Source: Dictyostelium firmibasis (Eukaryota; Evosea; Eumycetozoa; Dictyosteliales; Dictyosteliaceae). Taken from it: a stretch of 64,000 bases of DNA. The position numbers and the translations under genes are program-made. The stretch lies in the NCBI GenBank assembly GCA_036169595.1, contig CM069769.1, positions 2,080,001 through 2,144,000 on the forward strand. The letters are read 5' to 3'. Positions 16,142 to 33,208 of this stretch are shown piece by piece (position 1 is the first letter of the stretch; each line of letters starts with the position of its first letter). Below the pieces are notes generated by a model, which saw only the letters and a program-made list of their open reading frames with translations, ran no database searches and had not been told where the DNA came from.

Positions 16142-16234
16142 TGGGGGCTTAGCATAGTGGTTTCACACTAAATAACATAGCCTATATGGCCTTGGTTCAA
16201 GTCTTGGTCATACCACGAATTAACGTGGTCACAG
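16142..16234 (+). repeat. SINE-like repeat, copy f (tail missing)
   Basis: Head, B-box-like block and hairpin are present; it ends in an A-run and TATACTAAA without the palindromic tail. It lies directly downstream of copy e in the same orientation. Confidence 0.75.
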
Positions 16235-16252
16235 AAAAAAAAAATATACTAA

Positions 16253-16348
16253 ATCTTGGTTCAAGTCTTGGTCATTCCACGAATTAACGTGGTCACAGAA
16301 AAAAAAATTTAAATTAAATAATTAATAAATAAAAACTAGATTCGAACA

Positions 16349-16379
<31 letters not shown>

Positions 16380-16452
16380 ATTGGATATTACAGTTTAAGC
16401 TGTTTCTCCTCGGGACTAGATTCGAACACATCCAATTGGATGAGGTTATTAA
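16253..16452 (+). repeat. SINE-like repeat, copy g, interrupted by an R2 insertion
   Basis: 5'-truncated copy starting at the B-box-like block (CTTGGTTCAAGTCTTGG). Its tail is split by the R2 insertion at 16349-16414 and resumes through the palindrome and GAGGTTATT to 16450. The 14-bp sequence ACTAGATTCGAACA is duplicated on either side of the insertion. Confidence 0.75.
16349..16414 (-). mobile_element. Tiny R2 insertion (39 bp plus poly(A)) with 14-bp target-site duplication
   Basis: Minus-strand sense: CCCGAGGAGAAACAGC, the ACAG/CTGT hairpin, AATATCCAATTTAT and about 27 A (T-run 16349-16375). The flanks are ACTAGATTCGAACA at 16335-16348 and again at 16415-16428, so the uninterrupted target can be read directly. 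This is a severely 5'-truncated retroposition event. Confidence 0.85.
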
Positions 16453-16471
16453 AAAAAAAAATACACTAAAT

Positions 16472-16628
16472 GTGAGGGGCTTAGCATAGTGGTTTCACAC
16501 TGAATAACACGGCCTCCGTGGCCTTGGTTCAAATCTTGGTCAAACAAAGAAATAAAGTGGTCACAGAAAAAAATTAAATTAAAATAATTAATAAAAATAA
16601 AAACATGATTTGAACACAACAATGTTCA
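16472..16628 (+). repeat. SINE-like repeat, copy h (decayed tail)
   Basis: Head TGAGGGGCTTAGCATAGTGG, B-box-like GGTTCAAATCTTGGTC, weakened hairpin (CAAACAAAG against AAAGTGGTC), A-run and linker, then a diverged tail (GATTTGAACACAAC). More decayed than copies e and f, which suggests it is older. Confidence 0.7.
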
Positions 16629-16687
16629 AAAAAAATATATACCAAAAGTAAAAAAAAAAATTAATAAAATTTTATTATAATTAATTA

Positions 16688-16722
16688 TTCGAACACATCC
16701 ATTTGGATGAGGTTATTAAAAA
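16688..16722 (+). repeat. SINE-like repeat, copy i (tail remnant)
   Basis: Only ATTCGAACACATCC, a one-base variant of the palindrome, and GAGGTTATT with a short A-tail remain. Confidence 0.65.
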
Positions 16723-16768
16723 AAGCTACTGGTTTTTAATACATATATCACAGAGGAACCCAGAAAAC

Positions 16769-16879
16769 TACTCTCAATTCAAAATCCTTCCCTAACAACC
16801 TCATATAAGAAAAAAATTGAGGTTATTGGGAGTTTGTTAAATAAGGTTGTTAGGAAGGATTATGAAATTGAGAGGAGTA
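16769..16879. repeat. Imperfect inverted repeat with about 36-bp arms
   Basis: The left arm 16769-16804 (TACTCTCAATTC... to ...AACAACCTCAT) is complementary to the right arm 16842-16879 (ATAAGGTTGTTAGG... to ...GAGAGGAGTA) apart from a few mismatches and small gaps. The loop is about 37 bases. It lies between the repeat nest and the 3' end of the three-module gene. It could be a foldback element or a double-stranded-RNA source; no coding sense is evident. Confidence 0.6.
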
Positions 16880-17198
16880 AAAAAATAACAGATAGTTGAC
16901 GTGGAATTTTGAATGTATTGCTTTAAGGGTCACTTTATTTTTTAACACATCAATTAATTAATTTATTTCCAATTTTTATTTTAAAATTTGTGCACCAAAT
17001 TTTTGAAATAAATAAGAAAAAAATGTTACAACTTTAAGAAAAAAAAAAAACTTTAAGAATGTTTAAATATCCACCAATATTATATTAAACGAAAGTTTTT
17101 TTTATTTAGATTTTTACATTTCTTTTTAAAAACGGTCGATGAATGGATCTTCGTCAAATCTTTCGTTTTTTTTATTTTTTTATTTTCTTTTTTATCCC
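16880..17198. other. A+T-rich spacer and 3' flank of the three-module gene
   Basis: No gene, RNA or repeat recognised; contains the minus-strand 3' UTR region of the gene ending at 17199. Confidence 0.5.
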
Positions 17199-20700
<3,502 letters not shown>

Positions 20701-21414
20701 TTTTTTTTTTTTTTTTTTTTTTTTTTCAATTTGAAAAATATATTTATATATATATATATATATACCAATTAAATTAATAATGAATATTATATATGAAATA
20801 AATAGAAAGAGTTATGTACAATATTTGAAAATTTAAAAAATAAAAAAATAAAAAAATAAAAAAATATATAAAAAAAGTAATAAAAAAAAAAATATGTAAA
20901 AAAAAAAAAATTAATAAAAAAAAAAAAGGAAAGGAAAAGAAAAGAAAAGAAAAATATGTGTATATATACAAATTGACACTGCTCTAAGGGGTTTGAAAAA
21001 AAAAAAAAATTTTTAATTTAATTAAATTCACAAAGTTTGTTTTTAAAATATTTTTTCAATTTTTTTTTTTTTTTTTTTCTTAATTTTATTTTATTTTATT
21101 TTATTTTTTTTTTTTTATTTTTCAAACTCTTTGCAATTGATTTTAATGAAAAAAATTTATCGAATCATCATCACAACAATCTCTCTTTTTATTTAAATAC
21201 CCCCCAATTATTTAAGTGGTTGGTCAATCGGTTGATTTGAAATTCATTTAACAAAAACCCTTTTTTTTTTTTTTTTTTTTTTTTTAAAATTTTTTTTTAT
21301 AATTTTTTTTAATTTTTAATTTTTTTTTTTTTTTAATTTAATTTTTAATTTCACACCCAAACGAAATAGTCAAGAAATTTTTTTTAAAAACTTTCAAATT
21401 AAAAAAAGTAAACA
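20701..21414. other. Divergent A+T-rich promoter region
   Basis: Only T/A runs and a TA dinucleotide stretch (20746-20763) are seen between the divergently transcribed three-module gene and the small gene at 21415. No motif stands out. Confidence 0.5.
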
Positions 21415-21711
21415 ATGACACAAACAATTTTTAAGGTTACCATGACAGAAATAATGGAAAGTAGCCAAATATTTTTCGCAATTTTAAAAGGTAAATTTCA
21501 ATGCGAGTTTAAAGAGGAAGATTTTTCAACGAATCCAATGAAATACATTGGAAATGATTTTACAATTGAAAATGAAGAAGAAGAATCAATTTCACGTCAG
21601 AATTATCAAGAATTAGTTTCGAAATCTGATTATATTTGGATTAAATGCACATCCTTCAATCCACAAAATATGGATATTGAATTAGATGTAACTGGCTTTA
21701 GAAGAAAATAA
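21415..21711 (+). CDS. Small unrecognised protein (98 aa)
   Basis: Single exon with an A-rich context before the ATG (AAGTAAACAATG), typical of Dictyostelium starts. The protein is moderately acidic (ENEEEE in the middle) and has alternating hydrophobic stretches (IFFAILKGKFQCEF, YIWIKCTSF) suggesting a compact beta-rich fold. No signal peptide, membrane segment or known motif is seen. Composition is normal for a coding gene here, without low-complexity tracts. Function not recognised. tRNA-Asn lies 174 bp downstream on the opposite strand. Confidence 0.7.
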   Translation: MTQTIFKVTMTEIMESSQIFFAILKGKFQCEFKEEDFSTNPMKYIGNDFTIENEEEESISRQNYQELVSKSDYIWIKCTSFNPQNMDIELDVTGFRRK

Positions 21712-21840
21712 TCAAAAGTTTAAAAATAAATAATATAAAATTAAATAAAGTAAAAATATGTTGGGTGAAAAAAACCCTTGAATTTTTTAATATTTGGAAT
21801 GATTCCCGGAGTTGAACCCTTTATTTTTTTACCTATCCCA

Positions 21841-21851
21841 AGAGTCGAACC
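21841..21851 (-). promoter_or_regulatory. External B-box-like motif, 34 bp downstream of tRNA-Asn
   Basis: GGTTCGACTCT on the minus strand. A second, weaker one (GGTTCAACTCC) lies at 21808-21818, 67 bp from the tRNA 3' end. Confidence 0.6.
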
Positions 21852-21884
21852 CACGACGTATTTGAATATTTAAGTAAAAATTAT

Positions 21885-21957
21885 CGCCTAGACATGGGAT
21901 CGAACCATGGACCTAGCGGTTAACAGCCGCTCGCTCTGCCTACTGAGCCATCCAGGC
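21885..21957 (-). tRNA. tRNA-Asn (anticodon GUU)
   Basis: A 73-nt cloverleaf: acceptor GCCTGGA/TCTAGGC with a G discriminator, D arm GCTC/GAGC, anticodon stem AGCGG/CCGCT with loop CTGTTAA (anticodon GTT), T arm CATGG/CCATG with loop TTCGATC. No intron. A T5 run follows on the minus strand. Unlike the other three tRNA genes here, no SINE-like repeat lies immediately upstream. Confidence 0.97.
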
Positions 21958-22054
21958 ATTTCATAAAATTTTGAAAAAAACGCCAAAAAATAACAAGAAA
22001 TTTCCATTTAAATAAAAAAAAATAAAAAAACAACACGAAATTATCAAATAATAA

Positions 22055-22134
22055 ATAAAGTTTGCCACCGAAAGTCCAAGCGAAACTTCAAGTTGAAGAC
22101 AAATTACAAGTATTTAGGTTCCTTGTTTTATTTT
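22055..22134 (+). other. Coding-like patch near tRNA-Asn
   Basis: A stretch of balanced composition in A+T spacer reads LPPKVQAKLQVEDKLQVFRF before a stop. It may be a remnant of a gene or mobile element end. Too short to assign. Confidence 0.2.
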
Positions 22135-22139
22135 ATTAA

Positions 22140-22572
22140 GGAAAATAAATCACTCTAAAAATAATAAAAACAAACATCAATTTTTTAAAATAAATAATTA
22201 TCTCAAAAGATAATGTAATATATGGAAAAACTAATAATTATTAACTATGAAAATCTTAAATTGTTATAGTAAATAATAAATATTTTTTGTTATTTATTTG
22301 AATGGAAATTGGTCAAAGGAAATATTAATAAAATAATCAATTTACAATTAAATCAATTTACTAAAGTATAAAAACATTAAAAAAAAAATTTAATACAGAT
22401 TGATTATATTATGTAATAAGAATTAAAGATAAATAATAGTACTTATACTAAGGTATGAAAACCTAATATAGATATGTAAATATATATTATATATAAATAT
22501 CTATCTCAAAAGATAATGTAAGAACACTAATAATAATATATATTCAATTGTTATAAATTAAATAATAACTAT
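22140..22572. other. A+T-rich spacer with short internal repeats
   Basis: The phrase CTCAAAAGATAATGTAA occurs twice (22202 and 22504 regions). A TATGAAAACCTA phrase near 22453 recurs as ATATGAAAACCTAG near 47115, also beside a tRNA gene. Possibly remnants of a shared element; nothing coding is seen. Confidence 0.3.
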
Positions 22573-22752
22573 TTATTTGTTATGGAATTTAAAATAATGA
22601 ATATTATGAATTGAAAATTGAGTCCTTTCATACCTATCATAAATTATGCTGGTAATAGTATTATCACAGTTTTTATAATGATTTGTAAGGTTGGTAACAT
22701 CACTACCTGGGAGGTTTTCAAAACGGGGGCATTTTATTAATTTATAAAATTT
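22573..22752 (-). pseudogene. Zinc-finger-like ORF fragment, probably a mobile-element remnant
   Basis: A 59-codon minus-strand frame reads CPRFENLPGSDVTNLTNHYK, then NCDNTITSIIYDRYERTQF, to a stop at 22573. The C...SDVTNLTNHYKNC pattern is similar to BED-type or related fingers of DNA transposases, which carry T-x-N-L-x-x-H. Base composition is far above the surrounding spacer. No start codon or further domains are seen. Calling it a transposase fragment is an inference. Confidence 0.35.
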
Positions 22753-23188
22753 TTATATGTAAACAAAAAAAAAAAAAAAATTTATTACTATTAAAAAAAA
22801 TATATAAAAAAAAAATACTCTTCTTCCCCATATTAAAATTATTAACATAATTAATATAAAAAATGACACATTAAAAATATTAACAATTTAAGTCAAGATC
22901 TTAAAAAATTAGATTAAAATAAAAATGTGTGGTGTTATAAAAAAAAAAAAAAAATTAAAAAAATGTGTTATTTTATAATAAAAATAAAAAATTTTAAAAT
23001 AAAAAAAAAAAAAAGTGTTAATATAAAAAAAAAAACTCTCAAAAAGAAAAGTACAATAAAAAATAAATAAAAAAAATTGTTAAAATATAAAAATAAACTC
23101 TATAAAAGAATAGTATATTTAAAATTTTTTAAAACAAAAAAAAAAACAACAATATACAAAGGAAAAAGAGAGTTAGAATAAGAAAAAA

Positions 23189-23984
23189 ATGTTTAATGAA
23201 AAGAATTTAATAATAGCCTATGAAACATTTTCAAGTTTTGGATGTATTAAAGGAATAGAATTTAGATTTAAATCACCAAAATTCCATATGGATAATAAAG
23301 AAATTGGAAAAATTAGAGAGATCTTATCCATAGATATCAATTGTGAATATGAACTTGAAGCAAATGGTTTAAAGTTTAATGTTGAACCAATTCATAAAAC
23401 CGTTAATGGTGACTTAATTTCATTTCATTCAATATCTAATACACTTGATAAATCATTACCAAAACCAACTTTATATGCTATCTCTTCAAAACCATATGAT
23501 GCAATCTTTGTCGTTTGCGATGATTATGATTTTACAAATGATTTTAAAGAAAAATTCATTCATATCGGTAAAATTTTTGTATGTGTCCATAATTTGAAAA
23601 AAAAATTATTAAATACGAAAATAGAATTTTTTTTATTATTTACTAATATTTTAGAATTATTTTTAGTTAGATGATGTGATGAAAATCGATTAATTTTTTT
23701 ATTGTATTATTTTTTATTTCATATATCAATATATTAATTTAATAGGTTCTGATATTTATATATTTAAATGTCAATTTTATTTTGATATGATAATAAAATA
23801 TTATTTATTTTTAATAAAAGAAGTAAATAAACAATTAACAATTTTTCAAAAAAAAAAAAAAACAAAAAAAAAAAAAAAATTCCAAATTTTAATAATAGAA
23901 TCTTTTTTGTTTACAATAACTATTACTCGTATTGGTGAAAATTTAAAGTTTATTTTATTTAATAATAAATATTTAAATAACTAG
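23189..23984 (+). CDS. Unrecognised protein, probably two or three exons
   Basis: Exon 1 is 23189-23567 (126 codons plus one base), with an A-rich pre-ATG context. It encodes a globular-looking sequence (MFNEKNLIIAYETFSSFGC, FHSISNTLDKSLPKPTLYAI, YDAIFVVCDDYDF). A GTAAAA donor at 23568 and a TTTAATAG acceptor at 23745 would join HIG to SDIYIFKCQFYFDM in frame. Without splicing the frame runs on through A+T-rich codons to a stop at 23672-23674. The 3' end is uncertain: the exon-2 frame continues through an A-run to a stop at 23982-23984, and a further intron is possible. No known family is recognised. Confidence 0.5.
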
Positions 23985-24514
23985 TTATTTTCTATTTTTT
24001 TTTTGGATTAATAAAAAAAAAAACACCAAAAAAAAGATTCCTCTAAAAAGGTTAAAAGAAGTAACAATCTATATATATGTCTAATATTGGCATTAATTTT
24101 TGAAATTGTGTCAGTCTTTTTTTCATAATATAAATTTTTTTTATATTTTTTTTATTGGTTTTTTTCTTTATATTAATATTATAATTTTAATTTTTAAAAT
24201 TCAAATTTAACATATTTTATAAAAAAAAAATTTAAATGTTTAATAAAGGTACTTTAAAAGATTTTTAAAATAGAAAGTAATGAATAATAAAAAAAAGATT
24301 TTTAAAATAGAAAGTACTAATTTTATTTTCTTATTTAAAAATTCCAATTTCAAGAAACAGCAACAATATCAAAGAGAACAATTTCACAAAATCAAAATTT
24401 CCATAACAATTAAAATAATTATTTTTTAATTTTTGTTGAAATAGTTGATTTGGTAAAATTTGTGTCTCTTGATTTTTGTTATTGGATTCAAAATAAACAA
24501 CAAATTTGAAAATA

Positions 24515-24562
<48 letters not shown>

Positions 24563-24644
24563 GAAAGAATTTTTTTTTTTTTCTTTTTTTATTTTTTTTT
24601 TTTTTTAAAATTATTTTCATACTCAACCAAAAATAGAGATAAAA
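23985..24644. other. A+T-rich intergenic region
   Basis: Contains a near-direct duplication around 24260-24315 (AGATTTTTAAAATAGAAAGTA twice, separated by a short A-rich stretch) and an A-run of about 45 near 24520-24562. No gene seen. Confidence 0.5.
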
Positions 24645-27262
24645 ATGAAAAGTAATAAACCAAAGCAAAGTAGTGGTGGTGGTAGTGGAAAACCATACAA
24701 TAGTGCTATTACAGATACTCGTTTTACACATGCTCAAAATGATCCAAAATTCAAAATGTATAGAAGAAAAGATAATGCAATTGCACTTGATAATAGATTT
24801 GGTGATTTAATGAAATCAAATAGTTCATTCACATCCAATGGTAAATTTTTTATATCTTTATTTTATCGTTTTTTAAAAAAATAAATATTAATATAAAAAA
24901 AAAAAAAAAAATAGCACCAATCGATGAATACGGTAGAAAAATTGAAAAGAATAAAATTGATAAATCAATTAAAAAAACATATGTCTTAGAAGAAACATCA
25001 AACCAATTAAACAAAGATAAAAAAGTTGAACAACCAAAAACATCAACAAAGAAAGAAATTGACAATAAAAAAAAAGTTGTAGAAACTAAAACAAAGAATG
25101 ATAATAAAAATAATAAAAAGAAAGCCAACATCGTTGTATCGGAATCGGAATCGGAATCAGAACCAGAACCAGAATCAGAAATAGAAGATGAATCAATCAA
25201 TTCAGATATTGAATCAGAAAAAGTTATTGAATATGGTGGATTTGAATATAACTCTGATACAGAGAGTTCAGATGCTGAAGAATTTCAAGGTGATGACGTT
25301 GAAGAAGAAGGAGAGGAAGAAGAAGAAGTACCAAGAGGTGATGCAACTAAAAGATTTGCCGTTTTAAATTGTGATTGGGATAATGTTACATCAAAGCAAT
25401 TATTTATATTATTAAATTCATTCGTACCATCAGGTGGTCATATTGAAAGAATCACTATTTATCCATCAGATTTCGGTTTAGAGCAAATGGCACGTGAAAA
25501 ATCTTTAGGTCCAAATAAAGAGATTTGGGATTCAACCAATATAATTACCAATAATGGCTTAAAAGAAAGCTCAATTAGTTTCGATAGACAAGAAGATGCA
25601 GAATCATTGGATGGTAAAGGTTTTAATTTAGAAAAGCTAAGACAATATGAATTGTCTAAATTAAAATACTACTATGCAGTAGTTGAATGTAATTCAATCA
25701 ATACAGCCAATAAAATCTATGATGAATGTGAAGGTATGGAAATTGAAGATACAGCAAATGTATTAGATCTTAGATTCATTCCAGATGATCAAAAATTCAA
25801 AAATACTCCAAGAGATACTTGTACAGAGTTACCTGCTACAGCATCCGATGAAAATGGTGGTTTCGGTTTTCAAACTTCAATTCTCAAAGGTACAACAGTA
25901 GATTTCACATGGGATATCGATAAGACTAGAAAGAAGTTATTAACTAAAAACTTTTCAAAATTCGATGCAAGAGAAGAGGATTTAAGAGCATATTTAGCTG
26001 ATCCAACTTCTTCTGAAGAATCTGATGATGATGATGATGACGAAGATGGTCATCAGAATAATTTTAATGATAATGATAAAAATTCAAAACGTTTAGCACT
26101 TAGAAATAAATATAAATCATTATTATTAGATGGCATTGAAGATGAGGAAGAAAAAGATGATATTCAAATTACATTTAATTCAGCTTTCTCTGACTCTTTA
26201 AAACAACAAAAAACTAGTGATGATGAAAGTGAGGACGATGATGATGGTCTTTCAATTAAATTTTCAGATCAAGAAATTAATACCTCAAGTGAAGAAGAGT
26301 CTGATAAAGAAGCTACAATTAATGATGAATCTGATTCTGCAGATGATGAATCATCTGAAAATGAAGGTAACGAAGATGATGAATCATCTGAAAATGAAGG
26401 CGATGAAGATGATGATAATTTATTAAATGGTTCAGATTCAGAAGCACCAGATTGGGCAAATGATTTAAAATCAGATTCAGAAGATGATACAGTTCAAGAA
26501 ATGGTAATTAATACAGATTTAAATAATGTTGGTAAAAAATTATTAAAAGAAAAAGCAAAAAGAGAGAATGGTAATGTTTTCACAGAATATTTAGATAAAA
26601 AGAAAGAGAAGAAAGCACAAAAAAAGAGAGAGAAGAGAGTTGAAATCGAAAAATTAATTAAAGAGAAAGAAGAGAAAGAGAAACAACAAAAAAAGAATAA
26701 ATCTAAAGGTAGAATGACCGAAGAGGAAAAGAAGGAGAAAGCAGAGTTGGAATTACTTTTAATGGATGATGATCTCTCAAAGAATAAAGGTTACACAAAG
26801 AAACAATTGGAGAGAGAAGCTAAAATGAATACTATCGACCCAATTGAAAGAAAGAAATTAGAAAAGAAATTGAAAAAGAAGAATCAAAAAATGGAGGTCA
26901 AGGATGATAAACATTTAATCGATCTCCAAGGCTTCAAAATTGACACAAAGGATGAAAGATTTATAAATATTTACACTTCCAAATACGATATAGATCCAAC
27001 AGATCCAAAATTCAAAAGAACATCTGGTATGGTCGAATTTTTATCTGAAAAGAAAAATCGTCGTCAAGTAGAAAAAGAAAAAGAAGAAAAAGAAATTTTA
27101 GAAAGAAGAAAAAATTTAAAAGAACAACAAAAAAATAATAATGAAAATGATAATTCAACCACAACAACATCAAAATCAATTTTAAGTGAAATGGCTCAAA
27201 ATATTAAAAGAAAAGCTGAAGAACAAAAAAATAAAGAAAATTCTAAAAAGTTTAAAAAATAA
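24645..27262 (+). CDS. esf1: ESF1-like nucleolar pre-rRNA processing factor, two exons
   Basis: Exon 1 is 24645-24840, the intron 24841-24914 (GTAAAT...AATAG), exon 2 24915-27262, giving 847 residues. ESF1/ABT1-type proteins act in the nucleolus in early 18S rRNA processing. Evidence: the N-terminal DTRFTHAQNDPKFKMYRRKD; the hallmark central block PRGDATKRFAVLNCDWDNV followed by LFILLNSFVPSGG and ITIYPSDFGLEQM; the downstream DFTWDIDK; acidic Ser-Glu-Asp tracts; and a C-terminal NUC153-like motif DERFINIYTSKYDIDPTDPKF. A Lys/Glu-rich helical stretch precedes NUC153. The N-terminal part of the central region is RRM-like in the family. No oddities beyond amoeba-typical acidic repeats. Confidence 0.85.
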
Positions 27263-27710
27263 ATAATATAATATAATAAAAAAAAAAAAAAAAAAAAAAA
27301 AACTTTTTCTTTATATGAATCAATTAAACTTTTTCCTTATAAAGATCTTATAAAAAAAAAAATTATTTTTAATTTCAACTTCAAAACAAAATTAAATTAA
27401 TTGATTTTGAATTTTCGTTTAATTGGTCAAAATTGACTTAAAAATTTAAAAAAAAGCGAATTGTGTGTGTGGTAAAACTATTCTTGATAAATAAAAAATT
27501 AAAAAAAAATAAAAAAAAAAATAAAATTTTAATATAAACAAAAAAAAAAAAAAATAAAAAAAAACATTTTTTAATTTTGGAGGTGTGAGCGTGTACACAT
27601 ACAATTTCATAATACACGCATTTATTTTTAAAAACATTTAAAGATTTAAAATAAAACATAATAAATAAATAAAATAAAACAAATAAAAGAAATTTTTTTA
27701 AAAAAAAAAA
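27263..27710. other. A+T-rich intergenic region
   Basis: Poly(A) runs and a small island near 27578-27622 (GGTGTGAGCGTGTACACATAC region). No gene or RNA recognised. Confidence 0.5.
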
Positions 27711-30635
<2,925 letters not shown>

Positions 30636-30868
30636 TTAATAAATTTACACTATAGATTATATCCACCCAAACCATCAGGTAATACTTATTTAGCCATTGG
30701 TAATTGGCAATTGATTTTTATAAATGAAAGTAGGTTTTTTGATTTTGAACACAAAAAAAAAAAAAAAAAGGAAAGTGCCCAAAATCCAAAAACTCTCAAA
30801 AGTGTCCATTTTTTTTTTTTTTTTTTTTTGATTAAAAAATTAAAATAAAATAAAATAAAATAAAACTA

Positions 30869-30965
30869 TATTATTTATTTTTATACAATAAACTAAATTA
30901 TTTATTTTTATACAATAAACTATATTATTTATTTTTATACAATTTATTATACAATAAATTATATT
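30869..30965. repeat. Tandem repeat, about 28-bp unit, three copies
   Basis: The phrase TTATTTATTTTTATACAATA recurs three times with AACTA-type joins. It lies in the intergenic region 30636-31334, which otherwise holds only long T-runs (one of about 45 T at 31215-31260). Confidence 0.6.
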
Positions 30966-31213
30966 ACTAATTTTTTTTTTTTTGATTAAAAAAATTAAAA
31001 TAAAGTTATATTTATGGCTTTCAATTATTTTTTTTATTCTATTTTTTTCAAAAATAATATTTGGTTGCAGATTTGATAAAATATAAATTTGTTTTATCTT
31101 TTATCTTTGTAGTGATTACACTATTATAGAGATCTCTTATATTTTTTTTTATTACATAATAAATCCAAAAAAAAAAAAAAAATTAATTCACTGTTTTCGT
31201 TTTTCAAAAAAAC

Positions 31214-31260
<47 letters not shown>

Positions 31261-31334
31261 CTGCATTTTCACTCATACTCATAGCACATTTATTTTTTTA
31301 TTTATTTATTTGATTGGTAAAAATAAAAATAAAA

Positions 31335-32652
31335 ATGAATTTAATTAATGGATGTATTACAATTAGAAAATCAATCTCTAAATTAAATGGATTCATTGGA
31401 AGTACAGCATCATTAAAACCAACTTTATCATCAAATTTGATCATCAATAAAAGAGGTTTCTCAACATCATCCTCATCATCAGATAATGATATAAGTGAAT
31501 CAGATGAAAGTTATTATGAAACTGAAAAAACTGAAGTTGATCAAGATGATATAGATTTACAAATAACAGGTGCTAATTTCATTGTAGAGTAAGTCCAACC
31601 TTAATAAGGTGGTGATGGTAGTAACTCTTATAGTTGTTATGTTTTGATACATAATGTGAATTAGCAATTATAAAGAGATAATACTAATATATATATATAC
31701 ATATACATATATTTTTTTTACAAACAATGAAGAAAAAATATTAAAGAAGTTACAAAAAAGATATCAGAATTTTATACACCACAACCAGAGAAAATTAAAT
31801 TGGAACAATTTGAAAGTAAGAATGTAACACCATTATTGAAATGTATTTATTTAAATAATAAAGCCAATCAATTGATTGGTGAAGGTAGATTCGATGATGC
31901 AGAGACCATATTAATCGGTGGTATCTCTTTATATGAAAGTAGCAATCAAGACTCGATGCCATTGAGAACCTCTGAATTAGGTATCACCACTCATCAATGT
32001 ATCGGTTATTTACTCTCAAATTTAGCTTATGTTCATCATGTTAAAGGTTTATTTGTTGATTCTATCAAAAATTACACTAAATCATTGAGTTACTTGGAAT
32101 CTCAAGAGGACGTTCCTTTCTATGGTAACACTTTATTGCATCTCTCTGAATTATTCTCTTTATTACAAGATAACTTAAAAGCAATTGAAACTTGTAAAAA
32201 AGCAATTTCTATTTTTGAAGAGTAAGTTTTGTTATTGTTTTATTGGTTTTTTTTTTTTTCAAAAATTAAAAGTCTGTTAACAAATTTTATAAAAAAAAAT
32301 AATAATTTTAGTACAAAAGAATATTTAGTCGATGATAGAATTGGATTAGCATTATTAAATTTATCAAGTTACCTTTCAATCGAAGGAAAATATAAAGAGG
32401 CATTACCACACTGTCAAAAAGCATTCACAATGTTAGAGAAATCATTAGGTAGAAATAATGAAATGGTTCAAGGTTGTGCTACAAATCTTTCAAAACTCTA
32501 TCAACAATTAGATATGAAAGAGGAACAATCTCAATTGGATGAATTATTTGAAAATCCATTAGAATCATCTTTGAAATTTAATTTTGATTTCAAAAAAGAT
32601 TTACCACATATCGATTTATCAAAGTATGTATTCAAAATAATTATATATTTTG

Positions 32653-32690
<38 letters not shown>

Positions 32691-33019
32691 TAATTTATCG
32701 TGATTAATAACATAAAAAATTTTTAATTTCTTTTTTTTTTTACCAAAATAATAAAAGATTAAAAAAAGAATGGTCTGAACAAGGTCATCAAAGAGTATTT
32801 GATATTGAAGGTTTTTATAAATCATCAGCTACCTCTAAAAGAGAATTTGAATCATTCCTTGAACAATTAGAGTCACAAGGTGTTAAATATGGCCCAGAAA
32901 CAAGTTCTATTTTAAAACCTGAATTAGAATCAATCGCATACGCACCAGATGTTATTAGAAAATGGAAACCTTTAACTTTTTCTTTGAATCAAGATGGTGA
33001 AATCCAAAAAAATATTTAA
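31335..33019 (+). CDS. Predicted mitochondrial TPR protein, four exons
   Basis: Exons are 31335-31588, 31733-32221, 32312-32623 and 32758-33019, all with GTAAGT or GTATGT donors and in-frame joins, giving 438 residues. The N terminus is a basic, Ser-rich mitochondrial-type presequence (MNLINGCITIRKSISKLNG ... RGFSTSSSSS). TPR-like helix pairs run through exons 2 and 3 (NKANQLIGEGRFDDAETILI, LSNLAYVHHVKGLFVDSIKN, ALLNLSSYLSIEGKYKEALP, CATNLSKLYQQLDMKEEQSQ). The C-terminal exon (KLKKEWSEQGHQRVFDIEGF) is family-specific. TTC19-type mitochondrial TPR proteins are a possible match, but I cannot confirm orthology. The ATG at 31335 follows AATAAAA; there is no upstream in-frame ATG in this exon. Confidence 0.75.
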
Positions 33020-33208
33020 AAAAAAAATTTAAAAATAAAAAAATAAATACATAAAAAAAAAAAAACTTCTCAAATAAAACAATTTAAAATATTATATCTA
33101 ATTTTAAATAAAAAAAAACAAATTCATCCTTTTTTTTTTATAAATTTTTTTTTTTTTTTTTTTTTTTTAACAACCGAAATTTTTTCAATCAAAAAAAAAA
33201 ATGATAAA

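Noticed and set aside
22202-22530. Repeated CTCAAAAGATAATGTAA phrases as terminal repeats of a transposon
   Set aside because: They are direct, short and in extreme A+T sequence; no paired inverted ends or ORF connects them convincingly.
32229-32330. In-frame start at 32229 for a separate TPR gene
   Set aside because: Lies in an intron with good GTAAGT and TTTTAG borders; splicing joins the TPR exons in frame.
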